This document shows, piece by piece, positions 36,130-44,445 of a stretch of 64,000 nt of DNA. The translations under genes and the position numbers were made by a program. Origin of the DNA: Aurantiacibacter poecillastricola (GTDB lineage: Bacteria > Pseudomonadota > Alphaproteobacteria > Sphingomonadales > Sphingomonadaceae); contig NZ_JAVAMS010000004.1 in the NCBI RefSeq assembly GCF_030730945.1, positions 286,788 to 350,787 on the forward strand, given 5' to 3'. Numbering within the stretch: the stretch's first letter is position 1; every line of letters begins with the position of its first letter. Below the pieces are notes generated by a model. It made no database searches and was not told the DNA's origin. It was given only the letters and a program-made list of their open reading frames with translations.

Positions 36130-36157
36130 AGTGTTGTGAAACCTTTCTTACAACACT
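36130..36157. promoter_or_regulatory. Inverted repeat in the promoter gap before the peptide cluster
   Basis: Perfect 8-base arms AGTGTTGT (36130-36137) and ACAACACT (36150-36157) surround 12 pyrimidine/A-rich bases. The site lies in the 226-base divergent gap, 46 bases from the phoD start and 153 bases before the halogenase-fusion start. It may be an operator for either gene; no regulator gene is present in the cluster. Confidence 0.4.
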
Positions 36158-36310
36158 CGGATTACCACGCGCAGGCCTGGGAGGCTCTACCTGTCTTGGC
36201 GTGGTGGCAGGCGAGTTCTGGTTAACTATGCGTCTGGAAAGCGGTGAGAAATCGGTGGCATTCTGAACGAGGCGCGCTAGAGGCTCCAGCCGGGCGCGGG
36301 TAAAAGTATC

Positions 36311-38458
36311 GTGGTTGAAGACTTGAGGGATCTGTCATCAGTCGTTGTCGTGGGTGCGGGTACCGCAGGGCTGATATCGGCCCTGATGATCCGCCGCTAT
36401 AATCCCGATCTGTCCGTGAAGGTGCTGTATTCCAGCCGGATCGGACATATCATGGTGGGCGAAGGTACGGTTGGTACCACGCCCCTGCTTCTGCATGAGC
36501 GCGCCGGTCTGGAGCCTGAGGGCTTCTTCCGCGAGGTCCAGCCGACGCCCAAGCTGGGTGTCAGGTTCCTGTGGGGATCGCGCGGTCTTTTCGATTACAC
36601 TTTCGAACAGGCGTGGTCGGGTGCCATGCCGACCACCCACCGCTATGCGAGAGGTTATGCGGCGCCCACCAAGGGTCCACTGACGGGGTTCAGTCTTGGC
36701 TCCGCCTTGATGGAAGAAAACCGCATACGGTTGCGAAACGACGATCTGCCGCCCGGCTCGCCGAGCCCAGCGGCGGGCTACCATATCGAGAACGCCACTT
36801 TCGTCGCCTATCTCGAGGCATGCTGCCGCGAGCGGAATATCGAACTGGTCGAGGCCGAACTCGGCGAAGTCCGAACTGGAGAGCGCGGCGTCGATCTGGT
36901 TCGGAGCATCGACGGCCGGGAATTCGAAGCGGATTTCTTCGTCGACTGCACCGGTTTCGCCGGGCGGTTGATCCACCAGGCCCTGGACGAGCCTTATGTC
37001 TCGCTTCGCGACCATCTGTTTTGCGACAAGGCGGTTATCGGAGGATGGGAACGACAGGAGGAGCCCCTTCGCCCTTACACGACCGCCGAAACCATGGATG
37101 CAGGCTGGGCATGGCAGATAGAGCATTCCGGCCTGATCAACCGCGGCTACGTATTCTGCAGCCAGTTTCTCGATGCGGAGAGGGCAGAGGCCGAATTCCG
37201 ATCGAAGAACCCGAAGGTGACGGATACGAGGGTTGTCCCCTTCGAGTCCCGCCACATCCGCAAGTCATGGGTGGGCAATGTTGCGGCGATCGGCAATTCC
37301 AACGGTTTCGTCGAACCCCTGGAGGCGACCAACATCCAGATGATCTGCAATTTCGCATTGCGCCTCGGCACCGCCCTGTCTCTCGCCTCTTCGGGCATGG
37401 AGCAACAGGCTGACGCCTTCAATCTGTATACCGAGAGAAGCTGGAACTCGGTGCGTGATTTCCTGGCTATTCACTATCGCTTCAACACCATGCTGCAGAC
37501 GCCCTTCTGGGAGCATGCGCGACGCGAAACGCCGCTGGGGGGCGTAAGCGATCTGGTCGAATATTTCGAGGCCGCTGGACCCGATCCCTATGGCATGGAA
37601 AGCCATCTTCCCAAGGGTGACCTGTTCGGCGTTGAAGGTTATCTGGCCATTCTCCTTGGTTGCGGTCACCCTCATGGCGGCCCGGTACCATCGACGGCGG
37701 AGCACGCCCGAGCCGGGTTCGATGTCAAAGTTAATCGCGCCATGGCCAAACGGTGTTCTCCCGCCGCCGGAGCCGCTCCGCAGGATTGGGCAACGACAAG
37801 GACGACGGCCAGGATGGCGGAGCGCCCACCTCGAGCGTCGGCGCAGGCAAAGAGGGATCCCACCGCAGTGGAGGCCGCTGCGCCCGCTCTATCCCCACCG
37901 CTTCCCCAAGTCGCCTTACCTCAAACAATTCGCGACCTTGGCCCTGTGAATGTCGCCCCCCTTCGGGCCCTGGTGGCGCGGATGTCGGAAGAGTTCTGGG
38001 CCAGGCACGACGCGGCTAAGGCCAACAAGTTCAAGGTTTTTCATCACACACGGCACGTCATCTTCCGCTTTCCGCATGATGTTCACGACCCGCGGGCATT
38101 CCAGGTGTATCCGGCGTGGGACATGATGGAAAAGGAGCTGTCGGCCGTCATGCAGGAAGCGGTAAGAGATTACGGCTTTTGGCAACCGGTATTCCCCAAG
38201 GCGATGCTAGCCCGGTTGCTGGCAGGCCAGGTCATAGATACGCATCGAGATATGGGCCGCGGCAATCTCGTGACCCACAAGATCCATGTTCCCCTGGAAA
38301 CCAGCAAGGACGCGTTATTCCGGATAGGGACCGAAGAGTTCCATCTGGAGACAGGACGTGCTTACGAGGTGAACAATGTGCGGCTGCACGGGGCGTCCAA
38401 CGCTGGCTCCAGTGACCGCATCCACCTGATCTTCGAAGTGTTCGAGGGGGCACTTTAA
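36311..38458 (+). CDS. Fusion: flavin-dependent tryptophan halogenase-like domain plus aspartyl/asparaginyl beta-hydroxylase domain
   Basis: 715 residues from GTG 36311. Residues 10-475 match the tryptophan-halogenase family: FAD motif VVVVGAGTAGLIS, Lys81 in PTPKLGVRF at the catalytic Lys position of PrnA, and Glu338 in FVEPLEATNI at its catalytic Glu position. The WxWxIP signature reads WAWQIEH (266-272), with Glu for Pro, so it belongs to a divergent subgroup whose halogenation is unproven. An Ala/Pro-rich linker (about 478-540) leads to a C-terminal Asp_Arg_Hydrox-like domain (550-715) with iron site His645-x-Asp647, distal His693 in RLHGASN and Arg703 in DRIHL. The enzyme probably acts on the Trp and Asp of the precursor core. 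It begins the RiPP operon, and the kinase gene follows after one base. Confidence 0.85.
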   Translation: MVEDLRDLSSVVVVGAGTAGLISALMIRRYNPDLSVKVLYSSRIGHIMVGEGTVGTTPLLLHERAGLEPEGFFREVQPTPKLGVRFLWGSRGLFDYTFEQAWSGAMPTTHRYARGYAAPTKGPLTGFSLGSALMEENRIRLRNDDLPPGSPSPAAGYHIENATFVAYLEACCRERNIELVEAELGEVRTGERGVDLVRSIDGREFEADFFVDCTGFAGRLIHQALDEPYVSLRDHLFCDKAVIGGWERQEEPLRPYTTAETMDAGWAWQIEHSGLINRGYVFCSQFLDAERAEAEFRSKNPKVTDTRVVPFESRHIRKSWVGNVAAIGNSNGFVEPLEATNIQMICNFALRLGTALSLASSGMEQQADAFNLYTERSWNSVRDFLAIHYRFNTMLQTPFWEHARRETPLGGVSDLVEYFEAAGPDPYGMESHLPKGDLFGVEGYLAILLGCGHPHGGPVPSTAEHARAGFDVKVNRAMAKRCSPAAGAAPQDWATTRTTARMAERPPRASAQAKRDPTAVEAAAPALSPPLPQVALPQTIRDLGPVNVAPLRALVARMSEEFWARHDAAKANKFKVFHHTRHVIFRFPHDVHDPRAFQVYPAWDMMEKELSAVMQEAVRDYGFWQPVFPKAMLARLLAGQVIDTHRDMGRGNLVTHKIHVPLETSKDALFRIGTEEFHLETGRAYEVNNVRLHGASNAGSSDRIHLIFEVFEGAL

Positions 38459-38459
38459 A

Positions 38460-39377
38460 ATGCCGCTTGAACCGGGCCGATCCTTCTATCGCGCCTACGG
38501 CCTTCTCTTCGCCTCGGAAATCGCTCTCCCCTTTCAGCGAAGCGATGGCGGAGAACCCGATGTCGTCGTTCGCGTAGGGGACGTGCCGGAGACCCTGGGC
38601 GACGAGGGCAAGGGGCGCAGCTTCTGGTGCGCGAGGCAGGGCCATTTCCTGATAAACCACGAGGTGGCAGGCAAGGCTATCGTCTGCCATGGGCGGGAGA
38701 TTGTCGTCTCCGACGCGGGGATCGATGCCCTGCGTGTCTTCATCACCGGATCGGCGCTCTCGGCCCTGCTTCAGCAACGTGGCTTCGTGACCCTTCATGC
38801 GAGCGCCGTCGCCATCAACGGCCGGGCGGTGGCGATAGCAGGGCGCTCCGGAATGGGAAAATCCACGACCTCCGCAGCGTTGGCCCTGAGGGGGCACGGG
38901 CATATCGCGGACGACCTGCTTGCGCTTTCGCTGGCCGAAGACGGCAAGGTTCTTGCAACGCCGGCCTTTCCCTCCATCGCCCTCTGGCGCAATGCACTTG
39001 AACTTCTGGGGCTCTCCGTCGATCCGGCCTCCCTCCGCATGAAAGGGGTAGACAAGTACCTCGTTCCTGCGCCGCATTTCGATCCGGCGCCGGTGCCCTT
39101 GTCGCGCATTGTCCGGCTTGAACGGCATCCGCTCGGATCCTGCGAGATCGAACCGATGACGTCGCACGAAGTTTTCGATTTCGCCCTGCGCACGGTCCAT
39201 CGCAAACGCGCTGCAATAGCCTCGGGCGCATGGCCGGAGATGTTTTCCCGCATCGGTCGAATGGCGAACCAGGTCGAAGGCGTATCGCTGGTTCGTCCGC
39301 GCGATGGCGATACGATCGAGGAGGTTGTGGCGGCTATCGAGAATGTCATGACCGGTAGCCCGGGCAGGAAAGACTAA
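38460..39377 (+). CDS. HprK-like kinase of the RiPP cluster
   Basis: 305 residues. Walker A GRSGMGKST (residues 128-136) is followed by HIADDLLALS, the Asp pair typical of the HPr kinase C-terminal fold; the N-terminal 100 residues are cluster-type, not HPr kinase. Relatives in lasso-peptide clusters phosphorylate the C-terminal Ser of the precursor (paeninodin is the known case). The precursor here also ends in Ser. I infer phosphorylation of that Ser or a nearby hydroxyl. It starts one base after the fusion gene stop. Confidence 0.85.
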   Translation: MPLEPGRSFYRAYGLLFASEIALPFQRSDGGEPDVVVRVGDVPETLGDEGKGRSFWCARQGHFLINHEVAGKAIVCHGREIVVSDAGIDALRVFITGSALSALLQQRGFVTLHASAVAINGRAVAIAGRSGMGKSTTSAALALRGHGHIADDLLALSLAEDGKVLATPAFPSIALWRNALELLGLSVDPASLRMKGVDKYLVPAPHFDPAPVPLSRIVRLERHPLGSCEIEPMTSHEVFDFALRTVHRKRAAIASGAWPEMFSRIGRMANQVEGVSLVRPRDGDTIEEVVAAIENVMTGSPGRKD

Positions 39378-39382
39378 GCCCC

Positions 39383-40234
39383 TTGCTCGTCTGGATCGCC
39401 TCCTATCCCAAGTCAGGGAACACCTGGGTCCGTGCCATGCTTACCGCCGTGCGGCTGGATAATGGCGAGGAGCTCGACATCAACCGGCTCGAGGGGCGGC
39501 TGAAAGGGCGGCGAACCGAAGATTTTGAGGAGGTTGCGGGCCTCACGCTTGACGAGCTGCCGCGCGAGGAACAGCTGCGAGCACTTCCTGACCTGCTCGC
39601 CGAGCTTGCTCGCACGGCGAGCGGACTGGAAATTCGCAAGACGCATGACGCCTTCATCCGCACGGCAAATGGCCGGAATGTCTATTCCGCAGAAGCTGGT
39701 GCGAGGGCCATCTACATCGTGCGCGATCCGCGGGACGTAGCGGTGTCCTTCGCTGCGCATCTGGGTATCTCACTGGATGCCGCCATAGCAGAAATGGCCA
39801 GGACCGACCGGGAACTGGGACGCGAAGGCGGGGGTCTCATCGAACTGATCGGGTCCTGGAGCAGCAATGTCCAATCCTGGCTCGATCAGTGCGATATCCC
39901 CACCCTGATGATCAGCTACGAGGATTTGCTTTCCGACCCCGCCGCTTGTCTTGCAAAGATGCTGGGCTTCGCAGGCCTCGAATGGAACGAAGAGGCCTTG
40001 GCGCAGGCAGTCGAAATGACTCGTTTCGACAAGCTAAAGGCTATCGAGGCCCGCGACGGCTTCGTGGAGCGTTCGGAAAGCAGCGATCCATTCTTTCGCC
40101 GGGGAAGGGCCGGAGGCTGGAGAGAAGACCTCACCGCATCGCAGGCTGCGAGGATCGAAGCGGACCATCAGCAGGTGATGTGCCGGCTGGGGTACTTGAC
40201 GCCCTTGGCGCCAGTCGGCAGTGCAACTCCATGA
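39383..40234 (+). CDS. PAPS-dependent sulfotransferase
   Basis: 283 residues from TTG 39383, with AGGAAAG ten bases upstream. The 5'-phosphosulphate loop SYPKSGNTW is at residues 7-15, the 3'-phosphate site IVRDPRDVAVS at 112-122, and the C-terminal RRGRAGGWRED corresponds to the GxxGxxK region. It should transfer sulphate from PAPS to a hydroxyl group, most plausibly Tyr, Thr or Ser of the precursor peptide or a sugar added by the GT8 enzyme. It lies five bases after the kinase gene. Confidence 0.88.
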   Translation: MLVWIASYPKSGNTWVRAMLTAVRLDNGEELDINRLEGRLKGRRTEDFEEVAGLTLDELPREEQLRALPDLLAELARTASGLEIRKTHDAFIRTANGRNVYSAEAGARAIYIVRDPRDVAVSFAAHLGISLDAAIAEMARTDRELGREGGGLIELIGSWSSNVQSWLDQCDIPTLMISYEDLLSDPAACLAKMLGFAGLEWNEEALAQAVEMTRFDKLKAIEARDGFVERSESSDPFFRRGRAGGWREDLTASQAARIEADHQQVMCRLGYLTPLAPVGSATP

Positions 40235-40253
40235 TTTCAGGATTTAAACTCTG

Positions 40254-40526
40254 ATGAATGCTACGACCAAACTTGTTCGCAACCCCGAGATCCTGTCCAC
40301 CGAAGTAGGTGAAAGCCTCGTCATGATGAGCATGGAGACAGGCAATTACCACGAGCTGGACTCTATCGGCACCACCATCTGGGATGAGCTCGAAACGCCG
40401 AAGAGCCTGGATGAACTGTGCGACAGCTTGTGCGGTGAGTATGACGTAACTCCCGGGCAATGCCGGGAGGATATCGAGCCCTTCCTGCAGCAGATGAAGG
40501 GTCACGGACTCGTTAGCGAGGTTTAA
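40254..40526 (+). CDS. PqqD-type RiPP recognition element (lasso B1-like)
   Basis: 90 residues with the PqqD pattern: paired beta strands (ILSTEVGESLVMMSMETGNYHELDSIGTTIWDEL) then helical segments (LDELCDSLCGEYDVTPGQCREDIEPFLQQMKGHGLV). Stand-alone PqqD domains bind leader peptides and present them to modifying enzymes; in lasso systems this is protein B1. The precursor gene follows about 108 bases later. No fused or adjacent B2 peptidase is seen. Confidence 0.9.
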   Translation: MNATTKLVRNPEILSTEVGESLVMMSMETGNYHELDSIGTTIWDELETPKSLDELCDSLCGEYDVTPGQCREDIEPFLQQMKGHGLVSEV

Positions 40527-40529
40527 CCC

Positions 40530-40553
40530 GCCCGGGGCTTTTCGTTGCCGGGC
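40530..40553 (+). other. GC-rich hairpin between the PqqD and precursor genes
   Basis: The arms GCCCGG and CCGGGC enclose a 12-base loop just after the PqqD stop. Such a structure could protect or partially end the message so that the precursor is expressed at a different level. No T-tract follows, so it is not a clear terminator. Confidence 0.3.
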
Positions 40554-40634
40554 AAAGCGCTGCGAACCATCGGCAGGGGCCTCGACAAACTCAATGATTT
40601 CAGGCAGGGCCTGCATTATCCAACGGAGGGATTT

Positions 40635-40778
40635 TTGAAAGTGACTGATCGAAACGAAGCCGTCGACCGCAAGGCCTGGCACGCACCCAAAATCGAAACG
40701 CGCAGCGTTCTCGATGAGACCAAGGGCGGCACATTTGGTCCCGGGCCGGGTGGTGATGACACCTGGTATACAAGCTGA
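40635..40778 (+). CDS. RiPP precursor peptide, lasso-like leader
   Basis: 47 residues from TTG 40635, or 45 from GTG 40641; GGAGGG at 40625-40630 serves either start. The leader contains WHAPKI (residues 15-20), matching the YxxPxL motif that lasso B1 proteins bind, then ends ...LDETK with Thr29 at -2. The predicted core is GGTFGPGPGGDDTWYTS (31-47). With this cut the first acidic residues are at core positions 11 and 12, not 7-9 as in lasso rings. Cutting after Phe34 instead gives GPGPGGDDTWYTS with Asp at 7 and 8 but only a 5-6 residue tail. Trp44, Asp41/42, Tyr45, Thr and Ser47 are candidate targets for the cluster's halogenase, hydroxylase, sulfotransferases and kinase. A longer in-frame start at 40545 lacks a good ribosome binding site. 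Confidence 0.8.
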   Translation: MKVTDRNEAVDRKAWHAPKIETRSVLDETKGGTFGPGPGGDDTWYTS

Positions 40779-40782
40779 CAGT

Positions 40783-40813
40783 TCGGCTCGCATGTAGTGC
40801 GGCCCATAGCCGA
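40783..40813. terminator. Structured hairpin between convergent precursor and sulfotransferase genes
   Basis: Outer arms TCGGCT and AGCCGA plus an inner CGCA/TGCG stem form a compact hairpin starting 5 bases after the precursor stop, followed by an A/T-rich stretch. It may end or stabilise the precursor message; it also lies 20 bases beyond the stop of the opposite-strand gene. Confidence 0.4.
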
Positions 40814-40832
40814 CGCTAATTTATACTCAGGG

Positions 40833-41651
40833 CTAGATTTCCAGATCGTACCCGAAAAACGCGATAGCGTCGGAGTAGGGCTCGAAGAAGGTACGCAGGG
40901 TATTCTTATCCTGCGTACCGAGCCGGGCGAACGCATCGGCGTTCATGTTGCGAACCGGTTCGTAATACTTGCCTTTTACGGCGATCGGTCGGTCGAACTG
41001 CAAATCGTCTAGTCCCGGTACAAGATTGCCAATCTTCTGCGCAGTCTCCGCAGGATTTGCGCACATGTCCTCATAGGTGATCTGCAAGGTCGCGGTGTCC
41101 TCCCGCTCGAGATTCGAGCGCAGGCGCGTCAGGCATTCGCCGATATGATGTGCGGCCACCTGCAGCCGGTTCTCGTGAGGATCGAGGCGTCGCTCGATCG
41201 GCCTTCGCAGGATACCTTCCGCGATGGCCATCGGGTGACGCGTCATCACCAGGAACCTCGCATCGCGAAAGCTCTGCTGCAAAGCAGCCATGTTCAACAG
41301 GAAAGGCGGCGAGGAAGTGACGAAAATGTCGGCCTCGGCAGAACTGGCAGTTGCCTGGAAATACCATGCCCGCCGCGCAGCCTCCCAGTCATAGGCACTC
41401 TCGTGCGTAAAGCGGGCGCGCCGGTCAGCCGAGGAATTCCAGATCAGCGCATCCCGGCTCTCTTGCGTCGAAGGCCCTGGAAAGCCGAACACATGTTGCC
41501 CCTCGCGCGGCAGGGACCATACCCGTGCACAATTCTCTATCGAACGGCGCAGGAAGGTGGACCCGCCATTGTTGGGGCTGAGAATGAAAAGATGCGTCTG
41601 GACCAGGCGATCGAGATCATGCTGCGCGCCAAGGTAAGTTTCTTCAGCCAC
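40833..41651 (-). CDS. Sulfotransferase-like protein on the opposite strand
   Basis: 272 residues from GTG 41651. LSPNNGGSTFLRRSI resembles the 5'-phosphosulphate loop with Asn-Gly-Gly replacing the usual Lys-Ser-Gly, and FLVMTRHPMAIAEGI matches the 3'-phosphate site. ITYEDMCANPAET is a common sulfotransferase segment. Loss of the loop Lys makes PAPS use uncertain. It is the only minus-strand gene in the peptide cluster, convergent with the precursor and divergent from the cyclase. I infer a second sulphation or related transfer on the same product. Confidence 0.75.
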   Translation of the reverse strand: MAEETYLGAQHDLDRLVQTHLFILSPNNGGSTFLRRSIENCARVWSLPREGQHVFGFPGPSTQESRDALIWNSSADRRARFTHESAYDWEAARRAWYFQATASSAEADIFVTSSPPFLLNMAALQQSFRDARFLVMTRHPMAIAEGILRRPIERRLDPHENRLQVAAHHIGECLTRLRSNLEREDTATLQITYEDMCANPAETAQKIGNLVPGLDDLQFDRPIAVKGKYYEPVRNMNADAFARLGTQDKNTLRTFFEPYSDAIAFFGYDLEI

Positions 41652-41740
41652 TCGCTTTTCAAAACCTGTATCAGTGCTTTAGCGAGAACGCGGCGGTCGT
41701 ACCCTTGCCAAAGGCGATCGAAGATTGCTTGAGGGCGCGT

Positions 41741-43603
41741 ATGACGTTGTTTTGCGGTTCCATCAACCTGTTCCCCGAAGATTGTGGCCGCAACCTTGCG
41801 GATGATCTGGCGGCGATTTGCCTCCAGCTGGAGGGGAAGGGGACAGGGGATACCATTTCATGTTCCATCGGCCCCCTGCACGGCGCGGTAAAGCGCCTCG
41901 CCGCGGGAGGCGCCGGCGCGGAGCACGGCTTCGCGAAAATCGAAGAAGGCGGTCTGGTTTCCATAGGCTCCGCCCGGATCGACAACCGCCGCGAACTGGC
42001 AGAAACTCTCCGGATAGAGCTGACGGGCGACCTCGATCTCGTCCTGCATGCCTATGCGCGTTGGGGGCAGGAGTGTGCCCAGCATCTTCTTGGAGATTTT
42101 GCCCTATGCATCATTGATGAGCGCACTGGCACCATCGTCGCCATGCGAGACCCCGGCGGCGGGGTCCCGTTCTTCTATGCCCTTTGCGGCGGTATCTTTT
42201 CCTTCTCCAACGACCAGTCGGCGGTGGCTGCCGCACCCTCGGTTCCCGACGAGATGGACGATCGGCTGGTGGCGAGCTTCCTGGACATAAATCTCGTCCT
42301 TCCTCCCGGACGCACCCTGCATCGACACATCCAGAGGCTACGCCCCGGCCACCTGCTCACTCTTGGGCGCGGCCAGTCGCGGGTCTCACGCTGGTGGTCG
42401 CGGAGTGCAATCCGGGATGTGAGGTATTCCTGCGACAACGATTACATCGACGCGCTCGACGAGCTTCTCGGCCAGGCTATCGGGGATCGAGCGGCCGTAG
42501 CCGTCCGCCCGGCAAGCCATGTGTCAGGCGGGCTTGATTCGTCGATCGTCACGGCGAAACTTGCGGCACATTGCCAAGATAAGGGCGCCCCGTCTCCGCT
42601 TGCCCTGACGTGGAATCCAGTGCCGCGTAATGCGGCCGAGAGCGCTCATCCGGAGGCTGCCGTGCTGGCGGCTTTCTGCAATGCGCTTGGGATAGAGCCG
42701 CTTCGCCTGCCTCCCGATGTCGAAGGCATTCTCGAATATCTTCAGCGGGACCCTTTGCGGCACCCGCCGTCTGCCATGTTGCTTATGGAAATTGCGCTGC
42801 AGACCGGGGCAGCTGACCGGGGTGTCGACACCATCTTCTCAGGCCATGGCGGCGACCAATGCCTCTCTTCGCGCGGCGGGACCATCTATTCCGACCTGCT
42901 GGTATCCGGTCGCTGGAAAAAGCTGGCGCGAGAGGCCGCTGCCATCGACCGCTCCGCCGCAAAGATCGCAGCGGGGGCGGTTTTCCAGTTTTTCCGCAGG
43001 CTTGGCGCAGAAGCCCTGCAGGAATTGCCGCGCGGCACCGGCTCCTCGCGCAATCCATACCGCTCTGAGAGCCTCTCCCGCTTGACCCGGCACCGGCGCG
43101 TGCGGGAAGGCATTTACGCCACGAACCAGGGGCGTAGCTGGCACCGCCTCCAGTCCGGCTACATCGATATGCGCACGGACGCGTGGTTCGAGAGCGGGTC
43201 GCGGCGGGGGCTGCGGTATGCCTATCCGCTACTCGATCGCAGGATCCTCGAATTCTCGCTTGGCCTGCCGCCGGAAATGTTCGCGCGTGGGAAGGAAGGA
43301 CGTTGGCTGATACGCCAGGTGGCGCGGCGTCATCTGCCCCACGAGGTCAGCGAGAACCGCAACAAGGAGGAGCCTTCTCGCTCGCTCGCCATGGTCGAGG
43401 CGCTCGAAGCTGCGCGTCCGCGCATGATTGCAGCTCTCGAGCGGTCCAGAGGGACCTGGGATCGGCACGGATTCATCGACGCACAAAGGCTGCTCGAAGA
43501 TCTTAAAGCGTCGGATATCGCGCCTCGCGGTGGAAAGAGCCCCAACTTCAGGACGAAGCGCGTCGCCCTGGAAATGATGGACCTGGATTGGGACGACCAA
43601 TGA
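41741..43603 (+). CDS. Asparagine-synthetase-like macrolactam synthetase (lasso cyclase C-like)
   Basis: 620 residues from ATG 41741 behind GAGGG. An N-terminal glutaminase-like domain (LLGDFALCIIDERTG, MRDPGGGVPFFY) is followed by the ATP pyrophosphatase motif SGGLDSS (262-268) and FSGHGGDQCL. The Cys that acts as glutaminase nucleophile at position 2 in true AsnB is here at position 5 (MTLFCGS), so ammonia release is unlikely. That fits lasso cyclases, which adenylate an Asp/Glu side chain and join it to the N-terminus of the core. Its acceptor in this system is unclear because the predicted core lacks an acid at 7-9. The stop overlaps the next start. Confidence 0.88.
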   Translation: MTLFCGSINLFPEDCGRNLADDLAAICLQLEGKGTGDTISCSIGPLHGAVKRLAAGGAGAEHGFAKIEEGGLVSIGSARIDNRRELAETLRIELTGDLDLVLHAYARWGQECAQHLLGDFALCIIDERTGTIVAMRDPGGGVPFFYALCGGIFSFSNDQSAVAAAPSVPDEMDDRLVASFLDINLVLPPGRTLHRHIQRLRPGHLLTLGRGQSRVSRWWSRSAIRDVRYSCDNDYIDALDELLGQAIGDRAAVAVRPASHVSGGLDSSIVTAKLAAHCQDKGAPSPLALTWNPVPRNAAESAHPEAAVLAAFCNALGIEPLRLPPDVEGILEYLQRDPLRHPPSAMLLMEIALQTGAADRGVDTIFSGHGGDQCLSSRGGTIYSDLLVSGRWKKLAREAAAIDRSAAKIAAGAVFQFFRRLGAEALQELPRGTGSSRNPYRSESLSRLTRHRRVREGIYATNQGRSWHRLQSGYIDMRTDAWFESGSRRGLRYAYPLLDRRILEFSLGLPPEMFARGKEGRWLIRQVARRHLPHEVSENRNKEEPSRSLAMVEALEAARPRMIAALERSRGTWDRHGFIDAQRLLEDLKASDIAPRGGKSPNFRTKRVALEMMDLDWDDQ

Positions 43604-44445
43604 TGTCGAGGCGAGCGCTGATGACGGCAACCACATCGAGCTTCATACCCGGTACCGTCCGAATGCTCGTAACCTTCCTAAAGCACCATCCGCAATTCGA
43701 TGGGCCGCTGATCATCGTGAGCGAGAGCCTCTCGCGCGAGGAAAGACGGACACTGGAAGCCATCTCGCCCCGTGTCGTCCTGCGCGAGATCGGGGAGGAC
43801 CTGAAAGAGCGGATAGCTGCGGTGACGGCGGCGTTGCCAGCCCTCTATCCCACGCGCGGCCGGTTCTATTCCATAGAAGCGCTCCGGCCCGATGGGTTCG
43901 ACGAATTGCTCTTCGTGGACAGCGACATCCTGTTTATCGGATCCGTGGCCGACATTTTCGGAAGAAACGCGGATTGCTGCGGGGTTGCGGACGGCTGCCA
44001 CCTTCGCGGCTTTGGCCGGCACCCCGACACTTTTGCCGAGGTCGCAAGGGGGCGCGGTATCCTGTCGGACACTTTCAATGCTGGCCTCATGCTGTTTGGA
44101 CCGGGCGCCCTGACCGGTACGGATTTCGATGCCGTGCTGGAGCGACTATCTCCAGCATGGTTCGAGGGGCTTCGATGCGGACTGCATGACCAGTCGCTCT
44201 ACAATCGCCAGTTCGCTGGACGCACCCTGTTACTGGATAGTCGTTTCAACTTCCTGCTGCGCCACCGCGCGCTGCTGCTTCCGGGAGTAAAGCTCGGCGA
44301 AGTGAAAGCCCTGCATTTCAATGTGTCCCCCAAACCGTGGCATGCGAGCATCGAGGCTGCCCCCTATGCCGGCGATCCGTTGCTTGCATGGGCCTGGAAA
44401 CAGTGGAATTCCGACGTCGCTCCCGGCATCGGGACGATCGCGTGA
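43600..44445 (+). CDS. GT8-like glycosyltransferase
   Basis: 281 residues from ATG 43600, overlapping the cyclase stop (ATGATG). The metal-binding DxD is in LLFVDSDILFIGSV, with later family segments FNAGLMLFGPG and LHDQSLYN. It should transfer a sugar from a nucleotide sugar. Position between cyclase and nucleotidyltransferase suggests it decorates the peptide, perhaps on Thr, Ser or Tyr; the added sugar could also be the acceptor for sulphate. Confidence 0.82.
   Translation: MMSRRALMTATTSSFIPGTVRMLVTFLKHHPQFDGPLIIVSESLSREERRTLEAISPRVVLREIGEDLKERIAAVTAALPALYPTRGRFYSIEALRPDGFDELLFVDSDILFIGSVADIFGRNADCCGVADGCHLRGFGRHPDTFAEVARGRGILSDTFNAGLMLFGPGALTGTDFDAVLERLSPAWFEGLRCGLHDQSLYNRQFAGRTLLLDSRFNFLLRHRALLLPGVKLGEVKALHFNVSPKPWHASIEAAPYAGDPLLAWAWKQWNSDVAPGIGTIA

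Noticed and set aside
40545..40778. Longer 77-residue form of the precursor starting at 40545
   Set aside because: No ribosome binding site at that start and the extra residues run through the hairpin region; GGAGGG fits the TTG/GTG at 40635/40641.
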